The translations under genes were made by a program, and so were the position numbers. A model generated the notes under the pieces. It made no database searches. It saw only the letters and a list, made by a program, of their open reading frames with translations, and had not been told where the DNA came from. A stretch of DNA of 64,000 bases. It comes from Mastacembelus armatus (Eukaryota > Chordata > Actinopteri > Synbranchiformes > Mastacembelidae). Location of the stretch: positions 17,099,673 through 17,163,672 of the forward strand of contig NC_046640.1 of the NCBI RefSeq assembly GCF_900324485.2, written 5' to 3'. Of the stretch, positions 12,950 to 23,479 are shown piece by piece (the stretch's first letter is position 1; every line of letters starts with the position of its first letter).

Positions 12950-14200
12950 TGTAAATTACACACAAACATGCATATTCTTATTTTCAAATAAGATTAACAC
13001 CTTAATTTGTTTGTACTCTATGGACACACATACACAGCCATGCAGCTCCACCCTGCAGCCACTAGGTGGAGTTAAGTCCATTAACTTTGCTAATTTGGAT
13101 GAAACTATTGCACCAGACAAACATGCGATACGTTATCATCTGACAGCAAAAACTGTTTGGATATTTGATTTCCTCGCTTTAAGCAACCCACCCACTGCTA
13201 CAACAGGCTTTACAATGACATGACCAAGTGTCTTAGCTTGTCTAAAAATGCACAGTCGTTCCTCCAAAAGTGTTAGTGTGTGAGAGAGATATATCAATTT
13301 TGACGACCTGGAGTCAAAGTTTTGATTTTACCGGAACATTCGCAGAAGTAAGACACTACCACTTTTCTAATTGCATTAGAGTTGATCTCGTGTTTCATTT
13401 GATCCCTCTAACCCTGCACTAAAATAAATCTTTTGATTTCCTATGTAATTTTATTTACTCTGAAGACAAATATGATTTTAATATTGAGTGCTGCACTCCG
13501 CAGAGAAATGATGTGATAGTCTGAATAAGTGGGATTAAATTATGGTTTGTGGCTGTTTACTTTGCCCAAGAAAAGCTAAAAAACTGAGGTCGTCTACACT
13601 GTAGTTGAGGTCATTAAAGAACATTAGCAAATGTAAATGAATAAATAATAGCCCAGTAACCGTATAGTCTGTGAGGTATCAACGTGGCGCATAACATCAA
13701 GCACCGGGTGTGGGTTAAGTCGCACCACAGCTCGATCCGGTGTCCTCAGTGTCTTTTTCACACACTGTCTGGAGGAGATGATTGAGTTTCTCTTTACCTG
13801 TGCTCAGTAGCCCAGCAGCAGCAGAACCTCACCGAAGACTGTCAGACATCAGTGTTGAGGGGCCCCATTAACAAGTTGGCACCGGGATTAGGTTTAGGAA
13901 AGGCTGACAAAGACAAACCACCTGAGATACAACCTTTTATTCAATAATGAAAGACGCAACCGACGCCTGAAAAGCATTAAACAAAAAGCTACTGTGCATA
14001 CTCTGTGCATACAGTTCATGCCCAGCTCCAGTTATGGCTTCACCTTATGTAACTAATAGCCAGACTATCATTACTGCGAAAACTGCATGAAGGTGCAAAC
14101 AAACAAATAAATTAAAATGTTAGTTTTTCTCCATCCTGGACCATACACTATCATGTTTAAGATTCCATATAAAATCGATTAAATAACTAATTTGCGCATT
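12950..14200. other. Intergenic region between parvalbumin genes 3 and 4, left part
   Basis: No exon or RNA gene was supported. The open frame near 12945-13223 has no splice context or recognisable protein and is regarded as chance. Confidence 0.45.
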
Positions 14201-14203
14201 AAT

Positions 14204-14645
14204 CTACACTCAATAACCCACAATGACAAAGTGAAAACATAGTGTTTTATTTTACTATTTACTATTATTTACACGTCTTAAAATTCAAAAACCACCACGT
14301 CTTACTGAGAAAAGTATTCAGACACATCACTGCAGTTTTCCTTGAAGGAAACCTGCGACCTAAGACTGAGGCAGCGCGACATTGACCCTGTGCACTCAAG
14401 GACAGACGCTTGTCCTGCACAGCCACAGGTCAGACTTAAACCCTACAGAGTCGAGTGACCTGAAGATGGTGGTTCAGGCTTCCTGAGGATCTGTCTGGAA
14501 GAATGGGACTCGAAGGTGTAATTGTGGCCTAAGGGGCTCCTGCAAATTATTAAGAGTCTGAGCGCTTATGAGAGGTTTCAGCTTTTGCATTTTAATGTTT
14601 TATTTTCCAAAAACATATGTTCACTTTGTCATTATCAATTACTAA
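14204..14645. mobile_element. Degraded, internally deleted Tc1/mariner-type DNA transposon
   Basis: The left end (from about 14204) reads CAATAACCCACAATGACAAA, and the right end (to about 14645) contains TCACTTTGTCATTATCAATT. These are degraded inverted copies of the AATGACAAAGTGAAAACAT-type terminus of teleost Tc1-like elements. Between them, around 14395-14570, are strings resembling the 3' part of a Tc1 transposase gene (for example GACCTGAAGATGG and GGAAGAATGGGA, plus a CTGAGCGCTTATGAGAG block before the right repeat). Most of the transposase gene is missing and no open frame remains. It is an old, inactive copy of about 440 bp, identified from memory of the family, not by alignment. Confidence 0.7.
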
Positions 14646-14705
14646 ATGTAGTAGATGTAGTCATCTAAATTCAGGTGAATTTTTAATCTCTGTGTCTGTC
14701 ATCAC

Positions 14706-14777
14706 GGTTCCATGGTGTAATGGTTAGCACTCTGGACTCTGAATCCAGCGATCCGAGTTCAAATCTCGGTGGGACCT
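14706..14777 (+). tRNA. tRNA-Gln (anticodon CTG)
   Basis: A 72-base cloverleaf is present: acceptor stem GGTTCCA paired with TGGGACC (7 bp with one T-G wobble), a D-arm with TGGTGTAATGG (A box), an anticodon loop reading CTCTGAA within a TGGA/TCCA stem, and a T-arm with GAGTTCAAATCTC (B box). The sequence is nearly identical to the vertebrate tRNA-Gln-CTG consensus. There is no encoded CCA, as expected for a nuclear gene. Unusually, no TTTT run follows in the next 100 bases, so the usual Pol III stop is absent. It stands alone, about 60 bp right of the Tc1 relic. Confidence 0.93.
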
Positions 14778-14779
14778 GA

Positions 14780-15800
14780 CTATTATTGTGTTAAAGTACT
14801 TGTTGCTTCACTGATCGGTTTCATTGTTGTAGTTAAAATGTTCGCGTAAGAAACGGTTCCATCACTATTTATCTATTTATGTTACTCTTTGCTGCATAGA
14901 GTAACACCTTCCACTAACTTTCATCATACAGAGAAATAACCTTCTTTCTGTGTCCTGCACTGAGCACTCGAGCAGAATGTGCTCGATGAACCCTGAATGT
15001 GTTCGTCAGACTCGCTTTGGGCCACAAACGCCCTCAGAAAATATTCTGAATCAGTCACTTTGCTACTGGTAAGACTTTACTACCCCTTGTGATCTCTGCC
15101 AGTTACACCTCAACACCGGCCATTATGCATCATCATCACCATCACAGAGAGACGGATACACGGACAGCACAGGGTCACCTCTGGTCCCTTAATCAGCACA
15201 GTTGACAAAGCAATTTAGAAAGGCTGTGCCCCCTGTCAGCGCGAGACAACGAGAAGGTCATAAAGCACCAGCATCCCTGACATTGAAAGATGAACAGCTC
15301 CGCTACATGTTTGTGTTTCTATTAGATTTGGTTGGGGATCACCAGAACACCATCTGCCCCTAAGAATGCAGACAAATCAGGCTAGATGTCTCCAAGACAT
15401 TTGGTACAACAAAAGAAAACAGTGCTCAATATCAGCTGACGTTTCATTCATTCATTCAGTGCTCACCTCAAATATAATGAGAAAGCTACATTTTGAGTGG
15501 GATAAGGCTCAGATGTGCTCGTTTTGGGGCTGCTGCCTGTAAAAGGACACCTGCATGAAAGGACAGAGGGTGGGCAGAAATAGCAAGAGAGGGAGAAAAG
15601 CATAGAGACAGAGACAGAGAGATTGCAGTCACATTTCAGCCTCCCTACATTTACTGTACCACATAATTATACAGGTGAGAGGAGGAGGGGTGTTGGGATC
15701 ACAGGAGGGAGTGGTGGTTCAGGGAGAAAATGCGCTTTTCAACTTATTTTGCTATTTACAAGGGCGTTAGAGATGTCCACGGTCCGGTCTCTTTGCCCTG
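14780..15800. other. Intergenic region upstream of parvalbumin gene 4
   Basis: No supported gene. It probably includes distal regulatory sequence. Short open frames here lack splice signals or recognisable products. Confidence 0.45.
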
Positions 15801-15805
15801 GGAAG

Positions 15806-15815
15806 TTATAAATAG
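15806..15815 (+). promoter_or_regulatory. MEF2-consensus site upstream of parvalbumin gene 4
   Basis: TTATAAATAG matches YTAWWWWTAR exactly and lies about 110 bp upstream of the TATA box at 15918, close to the spacing seen in gene 2. AT-rich DNA yields such matches by chance, and it could alternatively act as a TATA-like element. Confidence 0.35.
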
Positions 15816-15917
15816 TAAAGGTTAATTAGTTAGCTGAGAAATTGGATCAGGGGCGGGGAGTTAGAATTTCCATAGACAGGTAACTCAAGCAATCCCTATT
15901 GTCATTGCAATCAGATC

Positions 15918-15926
15918 TATATAAAT
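15918..15926 (+). promoter_or_regulatory. TATA box of parvalbumin gene 4
   Basis: TATATAAAT lies about 88 nt before a strong donor (CACG|GTAAGT at 16006/16007). Confidence 0.7.
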
Positions 15927-15948
15927 CCGCTGTGACGGACAGTAGTCA

Positions 15949-16006
15949 CCACATAGCCTTGCCTCTCTGCTGGATCACCGACCAGACGAGAACCCCCTTT
16001 AACACG
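15949..16006 (+). other. 5' untranslated first exon of parvalbumin gene 4
   Basis: The start is estimated from the TATA box. The end is the GTAAGT donor at 16007. The coding exon opens at 16394 after CCAACAG, seven bases before the start codon. Confidence 0.55.
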
Positions 16007-16400
16007 GTAAGTGGCTGCGTGGATTCATGGAGGACGATTTGGATAAAAGTGACTCCTTTTCCATTAGTATAACAAGATTTTGCATAGACGGATTCGGACT
16101 CCTTTATATTCTGCGCGCTTTGGAGCGACTGCAGATGCTGTGGTGTAGTTAGACAAGTGAAGTGACTGTGCATAAAGAACGCAAAAGGTTTTTCTTCAGG
16201 GAGACCACAGCAGGCTTCAGCTCTATATATGGGGAAAAGTTTGCATTATTCTTTTAACTAAAGTGCAAGAACCTAACTCGATTTAAGGACTTTCATTATG
16301 TCTTTCTCCTGGTCCTTTATGGCACAAGCGTCTGTGAGCTGGGCACGTCAATGTAAATGTCTTAATAATTAACCACAGTAACTCCTCCAACAGGAATAAA

Positions 16401-17732
16401 ATGTCGCTCTCATCTGTCCTTTCCGCTGATGCCATCGACAGTGCTATCAAGGACTGCCAAGGTATCACCTTCTACTTCCTTATTCCTCTCTTCAGTGGAT
16501 TTTTCAGATCTATACAGTATTTGCCTGGCGTCTGTGCACAGACCAGACAACATTGTTTTTGCTGCATGATAATGTACTGGAAGATTACGAGATGTTGACG
16601 TAAAAGGATACACACATGCATATAGTTTAGTATAATATTACCTGTGGTTAAGGCGTTATTGAGTCATTTTATAAGTGTTATCACTGGAGGTCTAATATCA
16701 TTTATTGTTCTTCACTCTGTTTTTTATTTCTCCGCCAGCACCAGACTCTTTCTGCCCCAAGAAGTTTTTCCAGATATGTGGTCTCACCAAGAAGAGCCCC
16801 CAGGATGTGAAGAAGGTTTTTGGGATCCTGGACAATGATGCTAGTGGGTTTATTGAGGAGGAAGAACTCAAGTGAGTAGGCAACCAGTTCACAAGATACA
16901 GACTTTTTGTTGTAGCTAATGGCTCAGTGGCTGATTTTGCCATTCCTTTTATGAAAGCAATGAAGGGGACACAGAGTTTATCCAGTGATTTAAGGCTCAA
17001 ATGAAAAATGATTGCGACAAACACATAATATTTGAAACTAAGTAGCATCAACTACAACTATACTGGTGCATGTTTGCTTAATGACATAATTAAAGACGCA
17101 TGAATGGTGAGTTCAAGTCTGATGGACATTCGGGGGATACTGCAAACATGCACTATTGTAACTGTTGCAAAAGACCATCTACTCACTGAGGGGTTTGTTC
17201 TCTATGCACAGCTATACACTGCAGCAAAAAAGACACTATCAAAAAGATTCTTAGTTACATGCGACTAGACTACATATGCATTTGACACTAACCCTACATT
17301 TGTTTGTATTTGCCTGTGACTCTGTCGCTGCCAGGTTTTTCCTTCAGAGGTTCAATCCTGGGGCTCGCGTTCTAACAGACAAAGAGACCAAGGCCTTCCT
17401 GTCTGCTGCTGATGATGATAGTGATGGCCGAATTGGAGCAGAAGGTGAGAAGATCCACACCTATGACATATATTTAATATTAAACTACGTGTGTATTGTA
17501 TGTGGTCACAATGAAAACCCACTGTGCTCAGACAATTTCCACATTTTTGTATTTTTAGATCTACAAATGGTGCAAATGACATACTGATAATTTACTCACT
17601 ATAAAATATTGAAAATATATTTCAGAGTTACACCAAGACAGGTATCAGACAGATGAGATAAATAGTCAGATGTCATATCATACTAATGCTGTTTATTTCT
17701 CCACAGAGTTCCAAGCCATGGTCTTGTCCTAA
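16401..17732 (+). CDS. pvalb8: Parvalbumin, CPV3/oncomodulin-like (array member 4), four coding exons
   Basis: Coding exons are 16401-16461, 16739-16871, 17335-17444 and 17707-17732 (61/133/110/26 nt), giving 109 residues. The protein starts [20 protein letters not shown] and has the phrases [30 protein letters not shown] (CD loop) and [14 protein letters not shown], which match the avian CPV3 / oncomodulin-like lineage and not the MAFAG group. The EF loop [12 protein letters not shown] keeps the ligand positions, with Arg in place of the usual Lys. The C-terminus is EFQAMVLS. In birds and mammals this lineage is a Ca2+ buffer of thymus or sensory hair cells, so expression here may differ from the neighbouring muscle genes. 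The symbol follows my memory of the zebrafish CPV3-like genes (pvalb8/pvalb9); which of the two is not certain. Confidence 0.93.
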
Positions 17733-17964
17733 ACAACTGGACTCCATTTCTCCAACTTGTTGTGACTCCCTTACACCTGTATTCCACTGCTTCAAGGGCT
17801 CTCTTAGTTTTAATCATTTTCCATCTGCTTAGATAACCCTTTTGATTCCAGCCAGAACATCCACATTCTCATCATGCTGGTAGATTTTTTTTTTCTTTTT
17901 CACGTCTTAAACAGAACGTAACTCTAAATTCCCCACATAAAACAATCTATCAAATTGCTGAGAA

Positions 17965-17978
17965 AATAAAATAATAAA
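17965..17978 (+). promoter_or_regulatory. pvalb8: Two overlapping-region polyadenylation signals, parvalbumin gene 4
   Basis: AATAAA occurs at 17965-17970 and again at 17973-17978, about 235 nt after the stop codon, matching the 3' UTR length of genes 2 and 3. Confidence 0.7.
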
Positions 17979-18379
17979 ATCCTAGTCATTTGCCTCTTTG
18001 CATTATTTGTTAAGTGTTTGCTGTACGGTCTGTATGTCTTCTACTTAGAAACATGTGAGATGATGGTAGTCAAGGTTTTCACATACACAGCAGGAAAATG
18101 GATTACATGTATAAAGTGAAGATCTAAACTGCTTAGGAACTGAGACATACTATGCACACACTGACCCAGATGTGTCTGTGCACAAAACACACGCACGCAC
18201 CCACAGAGTCACACAACCTCTTTTACAGTCCTTAAAATTTCATGCACACTTATGTATCACAAAGGTAAATAAGACTGGATATCACACATCACACCATGTT
18301 GGAAAATACTTGAAATACTCTGTAAAGAGTACAGGTCTGTGTGTATATGTAGTACTTGTAAGGATATAAATCTGTTTAC

Positions 18380-18580
18380 ATGGTCACACTGTGGGGTCTT
18401 ATCTTCATTTTGGAGATTATAATTTAAATCATTAAATTTTGTGGGGAAGACCTGGTTTAAGGTCAGGTTAAGGTTAACGGTAGGCAAGAAGCAGTTAGGG
18501 TTAAGGTACATCTCCAGGCAATAACTATATGTACTAATGTAGTGTTCTCTGAAGTGGTAAAAACATGACTGTATGTTTGT
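18380..18580. repeat. Degenerate GGTTAGGGTTAAGGT-type interspersed repeat
   Basis: The segment contains GGTCAGGTTAAGGTTAACGG and GTTAGGGTTAAGGTAC followed by CTCCAGG and, further on, ATGACTGTATGTTTGTGCGT. This matches a common teleost dispersed repeat that carries GGTTAGGGTT blocks. It is not a telomeric array, as the units are irregular and few. The class is unknown to me. Confidence 0.4.
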
Positions 18581-20197
18581 GCGTTGTGTTGTTTCTGTGA
18601 CCTTGATGGCCATCTGAGTGTCACCGCAGCTGGATCGAGTGACACCTGACCTCAGCTTTGTAAGTAAACCCAGCTGAACCTTGGTGCTGCTCAGGGCAGG
18701 GCAACATTAACAGACACATGCACAAAATCTAATGCAGCTGAAAAAACCAAACATGACATCAGACACAGACAGCAATCCATGCAAACATATACTCCCAAAC
18801 TGGCAGATAATTTCATAAACAGTCACACATGCATTTGTGTGAATTGTTGTGTATGTGCAGTGTATGTATGTGTGTTTACAGTGGGAAATGCAAACTCTGC
18901 AGAATGCAATAGCTGAGAATGCCAGCCTTTTGTGTATTCCTGTGCCAGGTCTCCTTGATAGCTCAGGAGAGCTTGCTCGGGATCTATTAAAGCAAAATCA
19001 TTATGTTGTGCTTTCCAAAATTCTCAGACAGAAGTTTGACCAATATACAACTTTGTATTCCGCCTCCAAAAAACTTTAAATTGTACATTGCAGTGTCATT
19101 CTCTGCACTTACAGGATTCATGGGATTAAAATTAACAACCACCTCACTATTTACCAAAATACAGAGTACCAAGTTTTTTCAAAGCTTCCAACTTAGTATC
19201 ATTTTAATTATCTGTATATGATAGGGAGAACCTGACTATTACAGCACACACCTGCTACTCAGAACTATAGGGCATACCCTGGTATTAGCATGAGGTCGTA
19301 GTCACAACTGCAGGATGTGTAGTGATACCTATTTCTGTGTGATCGAAATGGTGTGCTGTGGTGATGATAGAAGTTTTATGATGTGCTGCTTCTTCATAAG
19401 ATGTGCTGCTTCTTCAGAGAAATACTCATGTAATTTGGCTAAAGTTGACCTTTAGGGTTCCAGAGAGGAAAAAATCATGAACTAGAAACAATTAACCAGT
19501 TGTGAACTAGAACTGACTAATATAACCCCAATGTCTTTCTGATATCAACACTCAAACAGAAAGACAGCACACATTAGATTATTATATATCCATATCTGGG
19601 GTGTATGAGTGAGAATGGTGGTGGGGGATGCAGGCTATGCAGCTTAAAGCGTGACAAGGTTGGGGAAGCCAGTAGGTAACACAAGCCCGGGGACACACAA
19701 TGGAGCCGTGACCCCTGCAGGTCAGAAGCGGTGCGTGGTAAACAGGAAGGAAATGTGAGCCAACAGGACGACACTGACTGCTGGATGTGCTACTGTGGGA
19801 CAACAGTACAAGATAATGTGACGAGCAGATTACCTGGACTCAAGGGCAGAGGGAGGGAAAGAGAGACTGTAGCTGTTTTTCACAGTGGGACTGCAAAGCT
19901 GCTATGAGCCAATAATGTCCAGCGCAAGTGGCGAGCTGACAATGTGAGAAAATTGCCAAACAGCAGCAGTTTTTGGACTGCAAGGTGAACATGGAAGAAG
20001 ACTTGATATTCTTTCATATTAGCTGCTGTAAAATACATCTTGTTCATCTGTCAAGAGCTAAAACAGTGATTTAGAAACAATATACATGATTAAAGTGGAG
20101 TTCTTTGTACTGTTTATTCTGCTAAAGGAAAAATCTGTAAACTATTTTTTTATGGTACAATTTTAAACTATAGCGTAATTCTAGGTCATACAGTAAA

Positions 20198-20293
20198 CCA
20201 TCCATCCATTATCTATACCTGCTTATTCCTATTTAGGGTCACAGGGATCTGCTAGAGCCTATCCCAGCTCTCTTTGGGTGAAGGGCAGCGGTA
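20198..20293 (-). mobile_element. 3' tail fragment of a teleost L2-like LINE (or SINE sharing that tail), reversed
   Basis: The segment begins CCATCCATCCATTATCTATA and continues with GGTCACAGGGATCTGC and AGCCTATCCCAGCTC. This is the reverse complement of the widespread teleost tail ending ...GATAAGCGG..ATGGATGGATGG. Only about 95 bp survive. The assignment to an L2/Maui-type LINE is from memory. Confidence 0.55.
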
Positions 20294-21872
20294 CAAATAT
20301 TTAAACTAGTCAATGTATTGTATAGGGGATTAAGGAGAATTAAGGGAATAAGGACATATAGAAGTGACAAAATAAAATGAAAACGTTAACAGCACTGGAG
20401 TCATGGGCTTAGAATGTTAGGATGCAGCATTAAAGTGTAAAAGGATTAACTATAAGTAGAAATAAAGTTAGCAAACAAACTCACCTTTTACCTTTAAACA
20501 TCGTACCTGACTGCTAATACTGTGCTATGCAATACGCCTGGATTAGCCCTTCGGGATGCCTTCTTGTCTGCTTCGCGCTTCAATAATTGATGCCCTCGCT
20601 TCATTGTCACCAAAAACTTATATCAAGAATGTCGTGTCAGGCTCACCTTACTGATTAAGTCTGTGTGAAACTTTAATGTGCACCGCATCTTCAACTGATA
20701 ACAAACTGATGTGCTCAGACAAACAAGGCAATGGGAAGCGAAACCATTTGGATGTCTGTGCACACATGGTCTCTTGTGACAAACGCTGATCATATTTTGA
20801 CTCATTCCTGATGTTTTGGAGCCTAAAGGTATCAGAGTTGTTGCTACCTGATCGTCCTAACAGGGAGCAACATCGTAAAAGATTTAACTGCCGTGTTAGG
20901 ATGACTGAATGGGCTTGGTGAGCTTGGCACAGGAACTCTATCCATAATGCAGGGGATGATAGCACTGCCTCTGTTCCCCACCAAGTCCTAAGCCTTTATT
21001 TATGATGTCTGCATGCAGACTCCCTTCATGCACACAAGAGTGCTTAAGCTTCTGATAAACACAAAGTGTTCATGGAAGGCAAATTCTCAAAACGTATTTC
21101 CACTCTGGCTTGAGCCTATTGTTTGCATGCCTGCTAATTGACTATACATAGATCGAGGTGGGTCTGTTAACTAGAATAATGCAGGTTTACAATTTGAGCT
21201 AAAAGCCACACCCTGCTTAAAACAGCAAGCAGCTGTTACACGGGACTAGACTAATAGCTGCCATGGAGAGGTAGACAGGTATTTTGCCAACTTTTCCAAA
21301 TGAGAAGGCACAATCAGATAAGAGTGCAAGTGTCACCCAGGACAAACACACTTTGACCAGTTGAACATTGGAGATGAACTTGTCTGGTTGGAGAGGGCAA
21401 CTAAAGATTATTTGTTTCTTGGTTAGGGTCATAACATCCATATGTGTCCAAGTAGATACATATGTAAGACCAACTCAAATCCAACATAAACTTGTATTTT
21501 CCACTCAGACGTTAGTATCTGCACCCAAAATTGTAGCTGTTGGTAATAAATCTTTACATTTTATCAACAAACATTACAACTGCTGACATTAATAGCAATG
21601 AACTGTTTTCTTTTGCACTAATGCTTTTCTACCAGTTTTATACTTTTATGTTCCATCACCTTTTACTACTATATTTTACAGAATCTAAATCATCTAACAT
21701 CTACACAAATGAATCACAAGCCTTGATGGTCAGCATTATCCTATCTGAGCAGACCCACAGACCAAATACTTCACATGTATAGAAATATAATCGGTTACTT
21801 CTTTGTCAAACCTTTCTGAATTTAAAGCATCCTGGCTATGCATCTTAAATGTGACATGAGATCAATAATGTA

Positions 21873-22054
21873 GCAGCACAGTGGTGGAATTGTTAGCACT
21901 GTCACATCACAGTGAGAAGGATCTGAGTTTATTGGAGACTGTAAACTACTCATGCTGAATGTATGTCTCTATGTGACAGCTCTGTGATAGACTGGCAGCC
22001 TGTCCTTGTCCCCCCACTATCCACTAAAGAATAAGCACTGACAAATGGATGAAT
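21873..22054 (+). mobile_element. Degraded fragment of the same L2-like repeat, forward
   Basis: It starts GCAGCACAGTGGTGGAATTG..TTAGCACTGTCAC, continues with TGTCTCTATGTGACAGCTCT and TGATAGACTGGCAGCCTGTC, and ends ATAAGCACTGACAAATGGAT. These blocks are in the order found in the intact teleost repeat, but sequence between them is missing. It lies about 1.6 kb from the reversed copy at 20198. Confidence 0.6.
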
Positions 22055-23479
22055 ACGTGAATTCATAATTACAATGAATCTGTGTGTGTATGATTTATGG
22101 GCTGTTTGAGGTACTGTACTGTCTTAGCTATTTAACCACTCACACAGGACTGTATGTCAGGGGCCATCTAAGACTGTACCTGAGTAACCTGCCTGACAGA
22201 CTTCCTTGTTCGTACATGATTTAAAGAACTACTTTGAACTGTCAGGTTTCAACTACCCCTGTAGTCTCAGTTTCTAGCTCAGGTCTTAGTCTGGCCATCA
22301 GATCCGACTGCTACCTCAGCAAAGATGCCAGCTTAGTAGACAGACGGTATGAGTCACAGAAATTCACTGAAGCCTAACTGCCATGGTAAACTTAGGAAGT
22401 GTATGTGTGAGATAAGTTTCAAGTGATCGCTTATGTCACACAATCTAACTTACAATTCTATAAAATACTAATGTAAGGAACCATTTAAAGTGTATATATA
22501 TAAAATAAATTAAATAATTTAAACAGCTTGAATAAGATAATCTTTCATTTAATCTTTGTCACATCCCAGAAGCACTGCCTTGCATTTTGTTCTTATATTT
22601 AATTTTAAAAATTAGTATCATGGACTTATGCTCAACTAACTGCAAGCACAATGATTTTATCACAGAATTGGATAAGATCAAATTTAGTGAATTCCTTAAT
22701 CTAATCTAATACATTTTTCCACATTCTGTATTTTATTTTTATTGCTTATTAGTTTCTGCTGGTTTGTTTGTTTTTGCCTCTGTAATTGAATGTCCTGTAC
22801 AAGTAGAATTGCCTTCCATACTGACTCAAGTAGGGAAGAAAACTGCTTCAGCACTGCTCTCTACGGGCTGGAATTTGCAGCATGTGTTGTGAAGAGACTT
22901 AGTTTAAATAACATAGTTAATTACTGAATGCAAAGCAGAAGCAAACATTCACTTTTTCTCTTTTTATGGACCTTGCGTTAAGGCAACATCTGTTTTTCTA
23001 GTATTGCATGCAAATACAATCTATAATTTGCATTTATAATGGGTATAGTTATGGATGCATCCTTTGTGGAAAAGCCGTTTCACTGATCCACCCATGAGTT
23101 TGACCAACTGCTCTGGTTATTTCTGACGCTGGCAGTCTACTTACAGAGACCGAATGTGAGAGTTGGTCCTGTTACGTCCTCTAGTGTTTTTGTGGTGGCA
23201 GATACAGAAAGTAATGTACAAATATTTAATGCAGCTGTGGGTGATTTTAACAACACTATCTCAATATCAAAAGTACCAGACACACAATAACTTTAAAACC
23301 CAATGAACATAATTACTCACTCATCCCTGCTAACATGAATTCACGTTTTACGCTCACCGGATGTGACGTCACCGCGGCCTCTTTCCTGTCGGACCGGTAG
23401 AGCTGGCCGCTGCTGCTGCCTGTCAAAGGAAGATCACCGCGTTTTGTTTTTAACAGCGTGTCAGGCAGTGTCCTCCGCC

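Larger units (their letters stand above)
18590..23470. other. Gene-free interval between the parvalbumin array and aimp2
   Basis: Apart from two LINE-tail relics (20198-20293 and 21873-22054) nothing coding was supported in this roughly 4.9 kb. The open frames are short, lack splice context and look like chance. The last 150 bases before 23480 are GC-rich and probably hold the aimp2 promoter and 5' UTR. Confidence 0.5.

Noticed and set aside
12730-12987. Minus-strand open frame encoding a Cys/Val-rich repeat
   Set aside because: It is simply the translation of the (CA)n microsatellite.
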